Made by a program: the position numbers and the translations under genes | The notes under the pieces: model-generated | Told to the model about the DNA's origin: nothing | The model's input: only the letters and a program-made list of their open reading frames with translations | The model's database searches: none | Shown: piece by piece, positions 47,364-59,239 of the stretch | Position numbering within the stretch: position 1 is the stretch's first letter | Layout of the letters: every line of letters begins with the position of its first letter | Assembly (NCBI GenBank): GCA_034440615.1 | Contig: JAOTOM010005147.1 | Coordinates: 443,501-507,500 of the forward strand | Direction of reading: 5' to 3' | DNA: 64,000 nt | Source of the DNA: Ashinkailepas kermadecensis | Lineage: Eukaryota; Arthropoda; Thecostraca; Neolepadidae

Positions 47364-47960
47364 TATCGTGTCCATGGCCGTCCAGACGATACTCCAAGCT
47401 ATTCCGACCCTAACTCATCTATCGTGTCCATGGCCGTCCAGACGATACTCCAGGCTATTCCGACCCTAACTCATCTATCGTGTCCATGGCCGTCCAGACG
47501 ATACTCCAAGCTATTCCGACCCTAACTCATCTATCGTGTCCATGGCTGTCCAGACGATACTCCAAGCTATTCCGACCCTAACTCATCTATCGTGTCATGC
47601 TCCACGATACTCCAATATTTTCCAACCCAAACCAAACATCTCCTCCCCCCCCCCCCCCAAACCACACACAAATTACAACAAAAACCAACCACCCTTTCCC
47701 TGCCCCCCAAAAAAAAAAAACAAAAATAAAAAAATCTATCGTGTCCATGGCCGTCCAGACGATACTCCAGGCTATTCCGACCCTAACTCGTCTATCGTGT
47801 CCATGGCCGTCCAGACGATACTCCAAGCTATTCCAACCCCAAATCATCTCTCGTGTCCATGGCGGTCCAAACCATACTCCATGCTATTCCGAGCCCAACT
47901 CAACTTTCGTGTACATGGCGGTCCAGACCATACTCCAAAGTCTTCCGGTATACATTCATT
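47364..47960. repeat. 56-bp minisatellite interrupted by a G-poor tract
   Basis: TATCGTGTCCATGGCCGTCC starts at 47364, 47420, 47476 and 47532 (56 bp each) and resumes at about 47735. Between 47600 and 47735 the array is broken by sequence almost free of G, with runs of C (about 15) and A (about 12). About nine copies in total, the last ones diverged. Confidence 0.92.
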
Positions 47961-50900
47961 ATATAGCCTACATGACGTACACTCGCAGTCTTTTATCCCC
48001 GGGGAGTTATTATGCCAGCGTATACTGCCAGTCTGCCACTGCGTTGGTGACATCGGCTGTTCCTGTGTGTGTAGACGGTGATATGTGTTGGTGCCTTAGC
48101 TGTCTTGGTGCAATAGGCATAGTAATGGGGTGTAAGGAACATTGAATTCGGGAGAATAGACGAGAAAGGAATAGTAAAGTTGACGTGTTGAACGTTGCCG
48201 GGACATAGTTGGAGCCGTCTTGAAGTTAACTGAGGAGAAATGAGCAGAGTTGAGCTGAGCTGTCGTAGAGTTGATGTGGTAGAGGTGGTCGAAGGCCGAA
48301 GACGATGAAGTAGTGACGAATTGTCAGTCCGGGCAGTGCCTGTTTGTGGTATGGGATGTAGTGGGTCCTTCTCGGTCTTCCGTATATTTCTCCCCACGTA
48401 CATTATTTTCCCTAGAAACCTGTCTGCTTCTCAGAACGAAGTTCTATCCACTCCCACTTTGAGCGGGTCTAGTTATTAACCAAAGGAGGTCCGGTGGAAA
48501 ACTGTTCAGCTGCGATTGAAGTTGTGTGTGTGTGTTCTGTCTGAACGATCCGCTATCTTCCAGATTTTCCAGACATCGAAGACAACGGAGGACGGAAACC
48601 CACCACTGGGTACACCAGTGTTCCCTTCGGTACCAATACACTAAGAACAAGGCAGATCGTGGACGTGCGCTGAAAGTACCAGTCGCTGTAGTGGATCCTG
48701 CAATCTTGAGCCGCATGTCTCATTTCGTGTCACATTGAAAGCCCGAGCATCGTGTGGCGTCACGAAGTACCTACACCGGCTGGTCCGATGGGATTCAGTT
48801 GCCGCGACTTCGGAATATTTATGACGGAGCAATTGAATCGCATAATTGGCTCATCTTAATGCACGGCCTGCAGGAACACTAAGAGCGTGAAGTGATCTCC
48901 CTCTTGATGGTGAAGGGCATCAATGATCCATATGTAATCCTACCGACTGCCGGCGCACCAGCTCGTCAGGTAACGTCGCGTCCATTCGGGACCAGCGACG
49001 CGTGGAAATCGCCGCTCAAAAGTCTCCGCCGGGCTTCACCGGCTATATTTCACCGAGACACACCGCCGCGCCGACCCTGATTGGCTCCACACACGACTCG
49101 GCGCTCACGCTCGGCGGGCGTTCGACTCCCGACACCTTTGACTCCGTAAAAACATCACGCCGCCGAAAAAGTGCCGAGACAGCGCGTCGCCGTCCTCACG
49201 TTTCCACACGAAAACAAACAGAGCGCGCGCGCGCCGTTGGCGGCGGCCGGCCGGCGGCGGTGTGCGCGTGACCCCGCTGACCTGGCGCACCGGGGTCAAC
49301 CGGGGTCAGCCGGGTGGCGCGTGATTAATGGCGTGTTGATTGGCGCTGGTGTAGGCGGGGGCGGCCGGACGAGAAATGGCGTCTAGGTGAGCAGCGTCTG
49401 GTTATTGATGCCGTCGCTCTGGACCGCGACACAAAGACGCCTCGACAAAGACGTCGTCGTCGCGGCCGCGGTGGGGTGCAGCGCGTCACCAGCCCGGCGG
49501 GTGGGGGGGGCTGTCCGACCGAGTCTGGACACCAGCCCATGACCTCGCAGCGGTCACGATGTGCAGCACGTCCCGCCATCACAGCCGCTGATTGTGATGC
49601 AGGTCCTGTGTGGTCGACCTCTGGAATGTGTGAAATGAAGCCGCACTTAGTCAGCTATATCTTGCCGCTTGTCCGCTCGTTTGACGTACTGAAAGTGATA
49701 AATTGTTGAGGTGTTGGTCTTTGCTTTTTAGCTCAGCTCGTTAATCAAGTGTGTCAGTCGGATTGCTTGGCACAACATTAACTCTGACCGAATATGAAAT
49801 ATTTGTATGATGCATTCTTTACAATGGTGGTCCTTCTAATTGGTGCCCGGGCTCGGTGTTCATCCACATCATGATGCCACCACATGTCCTTAACCAGCAA
49901 GTCTGGATAAACAGCACTACAGCCTTCAAATGGAGCACACATTGCAACAACTATCTTCCAGTAGTTTTTAAGTGAAGTGTAAATAATAGTGAATGAAGCG
50001 TTAAAACTGCGACAGAAGGGCTTAAATCGACCGCGAGAAGTGTACGGGGTACATAGCACCCTTTCCCCGGTCACCGAGATCTCGCAAACTAACCGGACGA
50101 TTTTGCCGCGAAAAAAGGAAACCGATTCCTTTTGACGTAACGCACTTTTTTTTCTTAGTAAAATACAATATCGAAATTTTGGACCAAGAAGAATACAGGA
50201 ACAACAAAAACGTTGGAAATCGGGAAGTTGTCGGAATCCGATAGCCCGTGCATTTCGGAACTGAATTCGCAATACCCAATGCCATCGTAGATCCAGTAAG
50301 AATATATTTCAGCCGAAGTGAAACCTCATTGATTTGAACAGATTATTGTGGAGTTCAAGGCAAGCAAAAGTAATTTAATTTTGTTGGATATTTGCTTTTC
50401 TTATGATACTTTCAGCTTTAAGCAACATATTTATACTGCTCTCAGGAAGGATACACCGGACTTATGAGATAGGCGACGTAATAATAACAAACTTCGGCAA
50501 TGTTTGATCCACCAAATTGGAAAAGGGAGGAAATTTTATCGGAAATAATGGTGATCAAATATCTCCATAATCTCACGTCATACACCTGATCTGGAACCTT
50601 CCAGGAGGATCGCCTTTGTCAAAATGTATTCAGAGGCGGGTCCGGAGTACCAGAATCAAGGCCGCCCTGACAATCCGGTATGCACACAAGCTAAACTAGT
50701 GAGTTCTTAAAATGGGAAATTAAAGCAAAACTTCCTCCAAAGCACCTTCGTCTAGAATTACCATGGGTGGTAATATTGTTAAAATTGTTTCTATATGCTA
50801 TGCCCATAACATTGTTTCTATATGCTAAAAACACTCCTTCAAATCTTCAAGCAACAGCTAGATGTTGCGCCTTTTGCGTTCGAATATAACTTTGGAAAAC

Positions 50901-51065
50901 CCTACCACATTCCTTTTAGCAGTCGTTAGCAGTCGAATCGCTCTTGATAATCAACTCTTCAGAGAAGCAGGAATTCACTTACACGCCCTGTTCCAATTAT
51001 TTTTAACGTAGCTGATCAAAAAGGTGTCAATGCATAAAAATCAACCCATGTATTGCAAAAGCACG
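47961..51065. other. unique spacer with a GC-rich patch
   Basis: 48950-49600 is CpG-rich with open frames on both strands but no recognised domain. The remainder is ordinary AT-richer sequence without a visible gene or transposon. Confidence 0.4.
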
Positions 51066-51069
51066 CGTC

Positions 51070-51900
51070 CCGTACAACGCCCATGCTCAGCGTAATTTTC
51101 AGGGGCCCCAACCCGACGTTTTGGAACCTCCGTTGTAATTTTTTCAGAACCCCGGCACAACATTTTTTGGCCTCCCCATGTGATTTGCAGAGGCCCAGGC
51201 GCGAACATTTGAGGCCCCCATTGTGATATTCAAGGGCTCAAGTCCGACTGTTTGGAGCACGATTTTCGATTTTCGGAAGCCCCGGCCTGAACTTTTGGGC
51301 CCCCAGCGTGATTTTCTGGGGTCCAGCCTGTCTTTTTGGGGCCTCCATCGTGATTTTCGAGTTCCCGGGCACGACTTTTTTGGGCCCAAAGCATAATTTT
51401 CAGGGGCCTAGATGCGAAGTTTTGATGCCCCCAGCGTGATTTTTAGGGGCCTGGTCCGACTTTTTGGCGTCGATTTTCAACGGCTCCGTCCTAACCTTTT
51501 GGACTCCAGCGTGATTTTCAGAGGCCCGGCGAGGCTTGTTGGCCCCCGGCGCAATTTCCAGGAGCCTAGCCCGACTTTTTGAGGCCACAGCGTGATTTTC
51601 AAGGGCCCGGCTCGATATTTTGGGGGACCAAGCGGTATTTTAGGGGGTCTCGTTCCACTTTTTGGAGACCTCAGCGTCATTTTCAGGGATTCGGCACGAT
51701 TTTGGGGTGCCCAGTGTGATTTTCAGGGGCCTTGGTGGGATCTTGTGGGTTCCCAGCGTCATTTTCAGCGGCCCATGCATGCCATTTTGTGTAACCCAAT
51801 GTGACATTTAGGGGCCCCGTACGATTTTGTGGGGCCCAGCGCAATTCATTTTTCGAACCACGGCGCGATTGTTGAGGGCCCCACAACCTATCAGGGGGAA
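51070..51900. repeat. degenerate array of about 42 bp
   Basis: About 20 diverged units follow the pattern GTGATTTTCAGGGGCCC, then a CCGACTTTTTGGGGCCCCCA-like half. The second half is partly the complement of the first, giving weak dyad symmetry. Units differ strongly, so the array is old. Confidence 0.85.
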
Positions 51901-52644
51901 CAGCCCTCCCTCCCCCCTTTCGGTACGCCACATGTCACATTATCCTGCAGTTACACATACTGATGCGGGACGAGACATAAACGGCTGGATGTCAGATTGA
52001 CGATGATATATAGAGACGAAAACTTTCTTGTTTGAATCATTTTAGTACCTATTGGGGTGACCATCCACGCTCACATATTGGCTTAAAGTTCTTGTTGCTA
52101 TCAGTCAATATGTGGCAGCCTGGTAGTGTCTGCTATTCTGTAGGTGGAAGCCTAAATACATGCTTTCATTTCTAAATAGTTTACCGCTCCAGATCAAGCA
52201 ATTGGTGATTAATGAAACTAAGGAGATACATGAACGATTATGGGAAATGGTAGAAAGTCTTAGAGAAAATCGGAATAAATTTTAGTCCAGAGCGGCTCCT
52301 GCCGGCTTTTTGGGAGGCGGACGGACGGATGCTGTTTTCCATTGTGTGGATCCTTCATTTGAGTTGAGATGTTACCAGAAAACTTCGCGGCATGTATTGC
52401 AAAGCTATTGCGCAGAGCGTGATTAGAGCGTCTGCGCTATTGCGCAGACATCCATACATTCTAAGACATATGAACATAATGAAAATATTTTCACACATTT
52501 CAAGAGCATATAAATCATGTTTTGGTAAGGCGTGATGGCTTCAGGCTTGTATGTACCAAAAAGTCGCGCCCGGGCCCTTGAAAACCACACTGAGGGGCCC
52601 GATAGGTCGTACCGGGGCCACACAAGTCTCATCGGGACCACCCT
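51901..52644. other. unique spacer, no gene seen
   Basis: No recognisable feature apart from a GGGGCCC-rich stretch at 52565-52640. Confidence 0.4.
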
Positions 52645-52985
52645 AAAAATGAAGCAACGGGCAACGGAAAAGGCAGTCTGGACATGCAAAATAACTGGTA
52701 CGGAATAATGAATAACTATGAAATGAAAATAATAACTATGAAAACTATAAAATAATAACTAATAAAATAATATAATAACATTATTATAATGATAATTTTA
52801 TTATAATTATAATATGATATAATATAATTATAATAATAATATAAAAATAATTTTATTAATAAAATAATAAAATAAACTATAAAATAATAACTATGAAATG
52901 AAAATAATGAATAACTCTGGAACGGAATAATGAAGCAACGGAAAACGGAAAAGGCAGTCTGGACATGCAAAATAACTCTGGCATC
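52645..52985. repeat. AT-rich tract with duplicated flanks
   Basis: GGAAAAGGCAGTCTGGACAT followed by GCAAAATAACT occurs at about 52668-52698 and again at about 52948-52978 in the same orientation. Between them lie about 230 bp of TAATAA/ATAATT-rich sequence containing further AATAACTATGAAATGAAAAT copies. Confidence 0.85.
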
Positions 52986-53810
52986 CAACTAATGGGCCCA
53001 ATAGTTCCCCAAAAGTGTTGATCCCTAAAATGTGCCGAGGCCGACACGTTTTTTCATTCGGGAGTCATAAGTCACTGCTCATGACATAGCCTTGTTTATG
53101 CTTAACATTAGCCACAGGGTTGTGTTCAACTAGTACGTTTAGGAATGATTATGTCAGTTTCACACATTTCATGGATGGCTCCTTCATGACTACTGGTCGC
53201 AGTAGGTATTTTGAGAAGGCTGAACAGACTTGTCTTTGAACTTGCCAGTTTTACATTCGTAGTGCCTTGCACTATTTGCCTGCCATGAATAACTTTCCAC
53301 TGCACAAAGTAACAATTCCAAGGAGACGCTTGGAGCAGCTCCAATCCTACCACAAATGGAGCAGCGGCCAATAAGCTTTGCTGTTTCCGACACAAAAACT
53401 GGTCACATATTTACCATACTGAAGTAATTCAGAGAAATCATCAATGCTGCAACTTGGTCACATAGGATTGGATAATAAAGCCAATAATATTCGGTAGCAT
53501 AATTTGGCATTGTGTTGCAAACTGGAACATAGATAGCACACAATGTTAAATATTAATTAGGATATATACTTACAAGGCAGCCTGCGATGATGCTGGTAGT
53601 GCATCATAGTACCTGTGTCCAAGCAGCTTTCTTTTGCTAAAGGTTTCATTGCTTTGGTATTTGATAAGGCACACATCAGCAGTATATATGGTGAGCAAAC
53701 ATGTATTGACAGGTGGCACGGTGCACAAAGGACGACTGTAAAAGTTGATTATAAAAAAATATATAATGCGAGTTCTTGCTGGGTGGCTTTATAAACCGGG
53801 GTCCTATTGG
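52986..53810. other. unique spacer, no gene seen
   Basis: Open frames near 53126-53395 (minus) overlap one another and have no recognised domain. Confidence 0.4.
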
Positions 53811-54067
53811 TAAGCAGAGCTTGTTGCATGAACCCTGGCCCCATCACCCGATCCATTAATTCCAGTTCTACGGCATAATTATGACCGAAAGTTTAATGCA
53901 TCGACACGGCCGCCCGGTAGCTTGTTCCTGGCCTTTTCGGGTCAGCTGCCAACTGACCCTCCCAGCCGGGGGCTAAATGAGGGCGCGTGAAGCGACTCGA
54001 ACCCCGTGTTGCCAGGACAGGGGAGACCAGTGCAGGTCAGCGCTCCAACCAACTGAGCTACCGGGGC
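53811..54067 (-). mobile_element. tRNA-derived SINE, copy 1
   Basis: A 257-bp minus-strand copy. The head starts GCCCCGG, with an A box TAGCTCAGTTGGTTGGAGCG (54041-54060) and a B box GGTTCGAGTC (53994-54003), 37 bases apart. The non-tRNA body carries GAGCTACCGGGCGGCCGTGT-like sequence, TTAAACTTTCGGTC and GGGGCCAGGGTTCA. The tail is GCAACAAGCTCTGCTTA. Copies 2 and 3 share all these parts. Such elements are transcribed by RNA polymerase III and mobilised by LINEs. Confidence 0.88.
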
Positions 54068-56078
54068 AATATTCAGGGTTTCCCTAAAATGTTCGGCCAA
54101 TCCGCAAAACATTTTAATTAGAAGTATGCAATCTTCGCATCCTGGTGATGCATGATCAAATAATTGATCGCCCTTGTTTGTTTTTATTTCTAGGAGGAAC
54201 AAATTATTAACGTTTTCTGATGATTGGTGCATTTTGAGCTTGCAAATTGTCTTGTGCCGTGTGTTTTGTGCACTATTTTGCTTAGCCTGTTTCACCTTGC
54301 CAAGCACTTGCATGCCGCGTGAAATGTATAGCAGGGACTACAACGTGACTTCTTCTACGCCATAGCACCACCATAAATAACAGCGTGACATATGTCATAT
54401 ATTATATTGGTGCATCGATGACAATTGACTCTGGATCTAAAAATTGTATCGTTGGAATGCTATCAGGTAGTTGGGCCGGAGTCCATACCATAAGCTCTGC
54501 TTATAGCAACGACTGATCCAAGCATCAATCCCATCAAACCGGCAGGTTGAAGTGCTTAAAATAAATCAACTTGCAATGAAATAGCTGGACCATTTCAATT
54601 TCTCACAAGACAAGGATCCTGCTAGTCAGCAACTCATGGCTTGGCCAAGCACTGCACCAGGGCACCAAGGTTTTACACCTCTGAATTAATAACATGGGTA
54701 TCATTTCAGATGCAAAATATCACAAACTAAGCCCTCTGCATTGCCGACAGGCTTGCGCTTCCGCTGACTACAGGTACGGATGGGCAGTTTCTCCAACATT
54801 AGCGACTTTATCGCCACTGTGCGGTTTACATTTAGGAACGAATGGCTGAAGGCGGAAACAGGCGCACTGCCTAAAGCAAACCACAACTTGGAGAGCCCAC
54901 CCCCCTTCCCAACGCTCAGCTTGGAGCGTCCTCTTCCTTCCCAACGCTCACCAACAGGTATCGAGGATATGGACAGCCTACCGCTATGGTGCCTCGCTCT
55001 GTGACAGCCTGCCCCCTCCTATGTACAGCTTAGCCAACGGCCTAGGATCGTTACTGAAAACTGGACGAACCAGCGCCATTTTGTTCAACAGGGTCCGTGG
55101 CTACGATGCAGAGGCGCGTGGAGGGAGCATACAAAACCTGTGCCGCTCCTCATCCTCTGCAGCTATAAATTTGGTGCTGTCATGCTAATCAGTCTTTAGC
55201 CATTGTTTGTTGATCTGCCCTTGACCAATGCGGCTTCATAGCGCCTATATAGTGCTTGTCGACAACGGCAAATAGCATAAGAGTCAACGGCCAGCTATGA
55301 ATCGTAAGCCTATAGATAGAGACAGGTGGCTTGTTTCAAACCACCACGACTTCGCAGTTGGAAGAACGAAATGAACCTGCAAATTAGCTTTCCAATAAAA
55401 CATGTCACTCTGAAACTTTTTCCCCTTAAATCGCATGCAACACGAAACAATTTATTCTTTCTAACTTGATTATGTGAACTTAGTTTGGCTCTGCACACTA
55501 AGTATCGCCTCTGGAACGCAATGTTGCACAGACTACTTCCAAATGGGGATACCAGGTAGGTTCACTGCCGCCTCAACAACAATCGTAATGGGGGTTGCAT
55601 GGACTATGGTCATGGCGGGGGTAGGGAGTGGATACGTCCTCCTCAAACGTCGTGAAATTTAACATTGCGCCTATTATTGTGACGTTACATGGAATGTGTC
55701 GACATAAACACATGCTCGTCGCCCTTATCGAAAATCTTTCGGGATGTCAATGTGCATAGAACAAACTTGATCTTGCACGTGCATGGCTATTCTGAATCTG
55801 TACTAAATTTTGTACTAGGGGTGCAAACAAATCTTATCTGATGGGAGCAAAAAATAAGCTAAGTGGCATGAAATATTCAAAGTGGGGTCACAGGGTAGAG
55901 GGGGCCATCTTTTCGCAGGCCAGTCAGCAGGTGTTTCTCCCGCAGCGGTAGCCATCGTCAGAGAGGATTCCTGTTACGACATTTACAATCAGCAGTCACC
56001 TATTGCGACAACGCATCCTCAGCATCAGATTCTAGTGCCTTTCACGCACTACTGCTCATTTGGCACCGCACCTCTTCG
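54068..56078. other. unique spacer, no gene seen
   Basis: Short open frames only. CTTCCCAACGCTCA occurs twice near 54905-54950. Nothing else is recognised. Confidence 0.4.
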
Positions 56079-56300
56079 GACAGTTGGTCTGCCGACAAAA
56101 GGATCAGGGTTCCCCTGTAGCTGCGTGACGCCTGCTTGTGACTCTCACGGCTCGACAGTGTACCACCGCAGACTTCTGTTCTGAGACAGTTGGTCTGCCA
56201 ACAGAAGGATCATGGTTCCCTGTAGCTGCGTGACGCATGCTTGTGACTCTCACGGCTCGGGAGTGCACTACCTCGGGCTTCTGTTCTGGGACAGTTGTGC
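56079..56300. repeat. 106-bp tandem duplication
   Basis: GACAGTTGGTCTGCC starts at 56079 and 56185, and GACAGTTG again at 56290. Units share GTAGCTGCGTGACGC and TTGTGACTCTCACGGCTCG. Confidence 0.9.
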
Positions 56301-56469
56301 GCTTTGACGGGAACATAGAGGTTTTGGTATGGTATGTACCGTGTCGCAGTGGTGCAATCAAGACTTTCTTAAGGTGGGCCGAGCCCCCCCCCCCCCCCAC
56401 CAATTTCATTACACCAAGAACGCTTTCGTCGCGCGAAGCGCGCCGAAAATTTATGATTTGGCATGGTGC

Positions 56470-56880
56470 AAGAACGAAGTTCCTTGCCAGCCTATTTTTT
56501 TCTTAGGGGAAGGGTTCGGCCCGGCCCGGCCCTGTGGCTGTGCCCCTGCCATGTCACGGCATTGGGCTGTCGGTGTCATCACGTGTACTACACGTATGCC
56601 TTGTGCATCACATGCATCGTACTCCTTCCCACTCAGCATGATCTTCCTCGAGCAGCATGAGACATATCTCCCAAGAACAAAGTTCCTTGCCAGCCTATTT
56701 TTTCCTTAGGGGAAGGGTTCGGCCCGGCCCGGCCCCGTGGCTGTGCCCCTGCCATGTCACGGCATTGGGCTGTCGGTGTCATCACGTGTACATCACGTAT
56801 GCCTTGTGCATCACATGCATCGTACCCCTTCCCACTCAGCATGATCTTCCTTGAGCAGCATGAGACATATCTCCCAAGAC
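56470..56880. repeat. 203-bp tandem duplication
   Basis: AAGAACGAAGTTCCTTGCCA at 56470 recurs as AAGAACAAAGTTCCTTGCCA at 56673. The two copies are nearly identical over about 200 bp and include CGGCCCGGCCCGGCCC. A poly-C run (56384-56399) and a GCGCGAAGCGCGC palindrome precede it. Confidence 0.92.
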
Positions 56881-56923
56881 TCTGCTTCAGCATACATTTT
56901 TCTTAGCGGACTTGGCGTTTGGC

Positions 56924-57398
56924 GCCCCGATAGCTAAGTTGATTAGAGCGCAGGCCCGCGTCGGTCTGCTCAGTCTGCGAGCGCATACATCGGTCCGCTC
57001 TGTCTGCGAGAGCAGACATCGGTCCGCTCTGTCTGCGAGCGCATACATCGGTCCGCTCTGTCTGCGAGAGCAGACATCGGTCCGCTCTGTCTGCGAACGC
57101 AGACATCGGTCCGCTCTGTCTGCGAGAGCAGACCCACATCGGTCCGCTCTGTCTGCGAACGCAGGCATCGGTCCGCTATGTCCTGGAAAGACAGGGTTCG
57201 AGTAACTTCGGGCGCTCGCGTAGCCCCAGCCTTGGGGGGGGGTCAGCCAGCAACTGGTCCGAACGGCCGTGGACGCGGCAGCGGGGTGGCCATACCCGTA
57301 CACTTGCGACACGATACACTTGGAAGGTAGAAATTCCGCCGTTGGGCTCGAATTCCAAGATCGGGTGATGGGGTCAGGGTTCACGCAAAAAGTTCCAC
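56924..57398 (+). mobile_element. tRNA-derived SINE, copy 2, head split by a tandem array
   Basis: Same SINE family as the copies at 53.8 and 63.7 kb: GCCCCGA start, A box TAGCTAAGTTGATTAGAGCG (56931-56950), B box GGTTCGAGTA (57195-57204), body, and a GGGTCAGGGTTCACGCAA tail. The A-to-B gap is 244 bases instead of 37. The excess of 207 equals seven 29-bp units plus a 4-base insertion, so the array grew inside the tRNA head. Confidence 0.88.
56974..57180. repeat. 29-bp array nested in SINE copy 2
   Basis: TCTGCG starts at 56974, 57003, 57032, 57061, 57090, 57119 and 57152, followed by the SINE's own continuation at 57181. Spacings are 29 except for one of 33. Units alternate between GCGAGCGCATAC and GCGAGAGCAGAC forms in the left half, each followed by ATCGGTCCGCTCTG. 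The unit resembles the normal head segment between the two boxes. Confidence 0.93.
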
Positions 57399-57534
57399 AT
57401 GTCTGCTGGTTCTGGTGATGTCCCTTCACGAAGCGATTCATAACAGATGCAAAAACTTCCCTCCCACAAGAACAGGATTTAGAGTTCAAGGCCACAAAAT
57501 AAACATAGTTCAGATTCATATCGTTGAGCCATTT

Positions 57535-57665
57535 TATGCTGACCTGGCATGTGCTGACCTGACGTGCACTGGCCTGACCTCTGCTGGCCTGTTGTATGCT
57601 GATCTGACATTTGCTGACCTGACGTGTCCGGACTTGATGTGTGCTGACTGGCACTTCGTTACTGC
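57535..57665. repeat. 15-bp repeat, about eight units
   Basis: Units such as TGCTGACCTGGCATG and TGCTGACCTGACGTG follow one another with substitutions. In one plus frame (57418-57669, preceded by a plausible ATG) this reads as pentapeptides of the ADLxx type (ADLAC, ADLTC, ADLTF). The frame is only about 83 codons and has no independent sign of being a gene. Confidence 0.85.
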
Positions 57666-59235
57666 CTGATGTTGCTTTCTAATTGTTATCGGCATCCAAG
57701 CCACCCATAGTGCCATGAACTGTGGAGTACTGGGTGTTCGGGTTACATCGGAGGACTGGAACAGCCGAGCTGTCATTCTTATGGTATGCACCGATGATTT
57801 GATGCCATTCCCACCGCTCATTTCCACATGTCCAACGTACATCAATCTGCATCGACTTTAGCCTCTGAATTATCATACTCAGCACGCACATAGGCACGTG
57901 CACTTCCCAGCTATGTGGACACCTTTGTCACACACTCAATTCCAGAATAAATAATTACCCAAGGTTGTTTTATTAGTTCCTTCATCTCGGTATCATTTGC
58001 TTCCACTTCTACTTGGCCTAAAGTCTGGCTCGATTGATACACACACACACATACAAACCCATCTCAGCCGTGTCAGTCACCTGAACTTAAGATGGTCCCA
58101 CGTGTGACTGGGGCGTGCTGCAGTGATACTGCAGCTTAGGTGTGCTAACTGCCAGGCCTTACAAGGAATGCTGCAGCTCAAGCATATGTGTTGCCAGGCC
58201 TAGCAATGATGCTGCAGCGTATGGATATTAGTGCCATGCTCAACAAGAATACTGCAACATTAGCTACGACGCTTAATAAGGTAGTCAGTGTCTTGGAAAT
58301 TGTCTTGAGAAAGGTTGAATTTCGAGAAACCGACTATTTACCATCGTTGTTTGAAAACCTGCCCGATGCTTGGGCGAAATTTCCCGATTAGCTTTGCGGG
58401 ATAAGTGGACTAACGCGTTGAAACCAACAGAGGTTGTGGAACATTCAAGTTTTCAGAACATTGAACTGGGCGCCGGACACCAAATTTAAGCTGAAATTTG
58501 GTTCGGTTGATCACTACCCCGTAATCAGTGAAATTGATCATCAACAGCACCAATCTCCAGAAATCCAGCTCAGGTGTATCACTATTTCGTGTCAGTATTT
58601 CTAATGAATCAATTTGAAGCATAATACATTGGCGTATATATCAGTCGCTTCCACCAGTCACGGTCGTCTGGCGCCGTTTACAGCTATTCAAGTATGAGGA
58701 AAAGTCACAAGCATTTGCTTAAGAAGCCTATAAAAAGGCGTGAACCCGAGAAAGTCCAGCATGAATGGACCAGGAAAGCAGAGCAGAATCGACGAAAACA
58801 ATTTTACCACCTCCTTTCATTAGCTCTGGTCGGTGTGTTTTCCTCTCGCTACACAAGCAGTGGTGGAGAGCTCGCACCACCGCTGGCTTCATTGAGCCGC
58901 CCACACGACTGCCGGCCGCCCCACGGTCTGATTAGATGACCCCACAGTCTGATGTGGCGGACACGCGTCCGCCATCACCAGCCGGCGGTGAAAGGCACGC
59001 GTCACGCGTGCAACAAAACACCGGCCGGCCCAGTCGGCTCAGCCGCCACCGTGTGTGCCTTCCGCCGAGTCTGAAGCCAGGCGGCTCTCCCAGCTGGTCT
59101 TCGGACTCCAGCCAGCCACCCCTTCATAGATCGAGTGCAAAGACCAGGGGGAGGAGGAGACATTGCTAGTGACAACGACGAGAAGGGGTGAGACAGAGAG
59201 ACACGGGGAGAGAGGTAGGAAGGTGCACTTCAGCA
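57666..59235. other. unique spacer, no gene seen
   Basis: A short (CA)n lies near 58039-58052. An open frame at 58188-58391 has no recognised domain. 58880-59150 is GC-rich. Confidence 0.4.
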
Positions 59236-59239
59236 CCGA

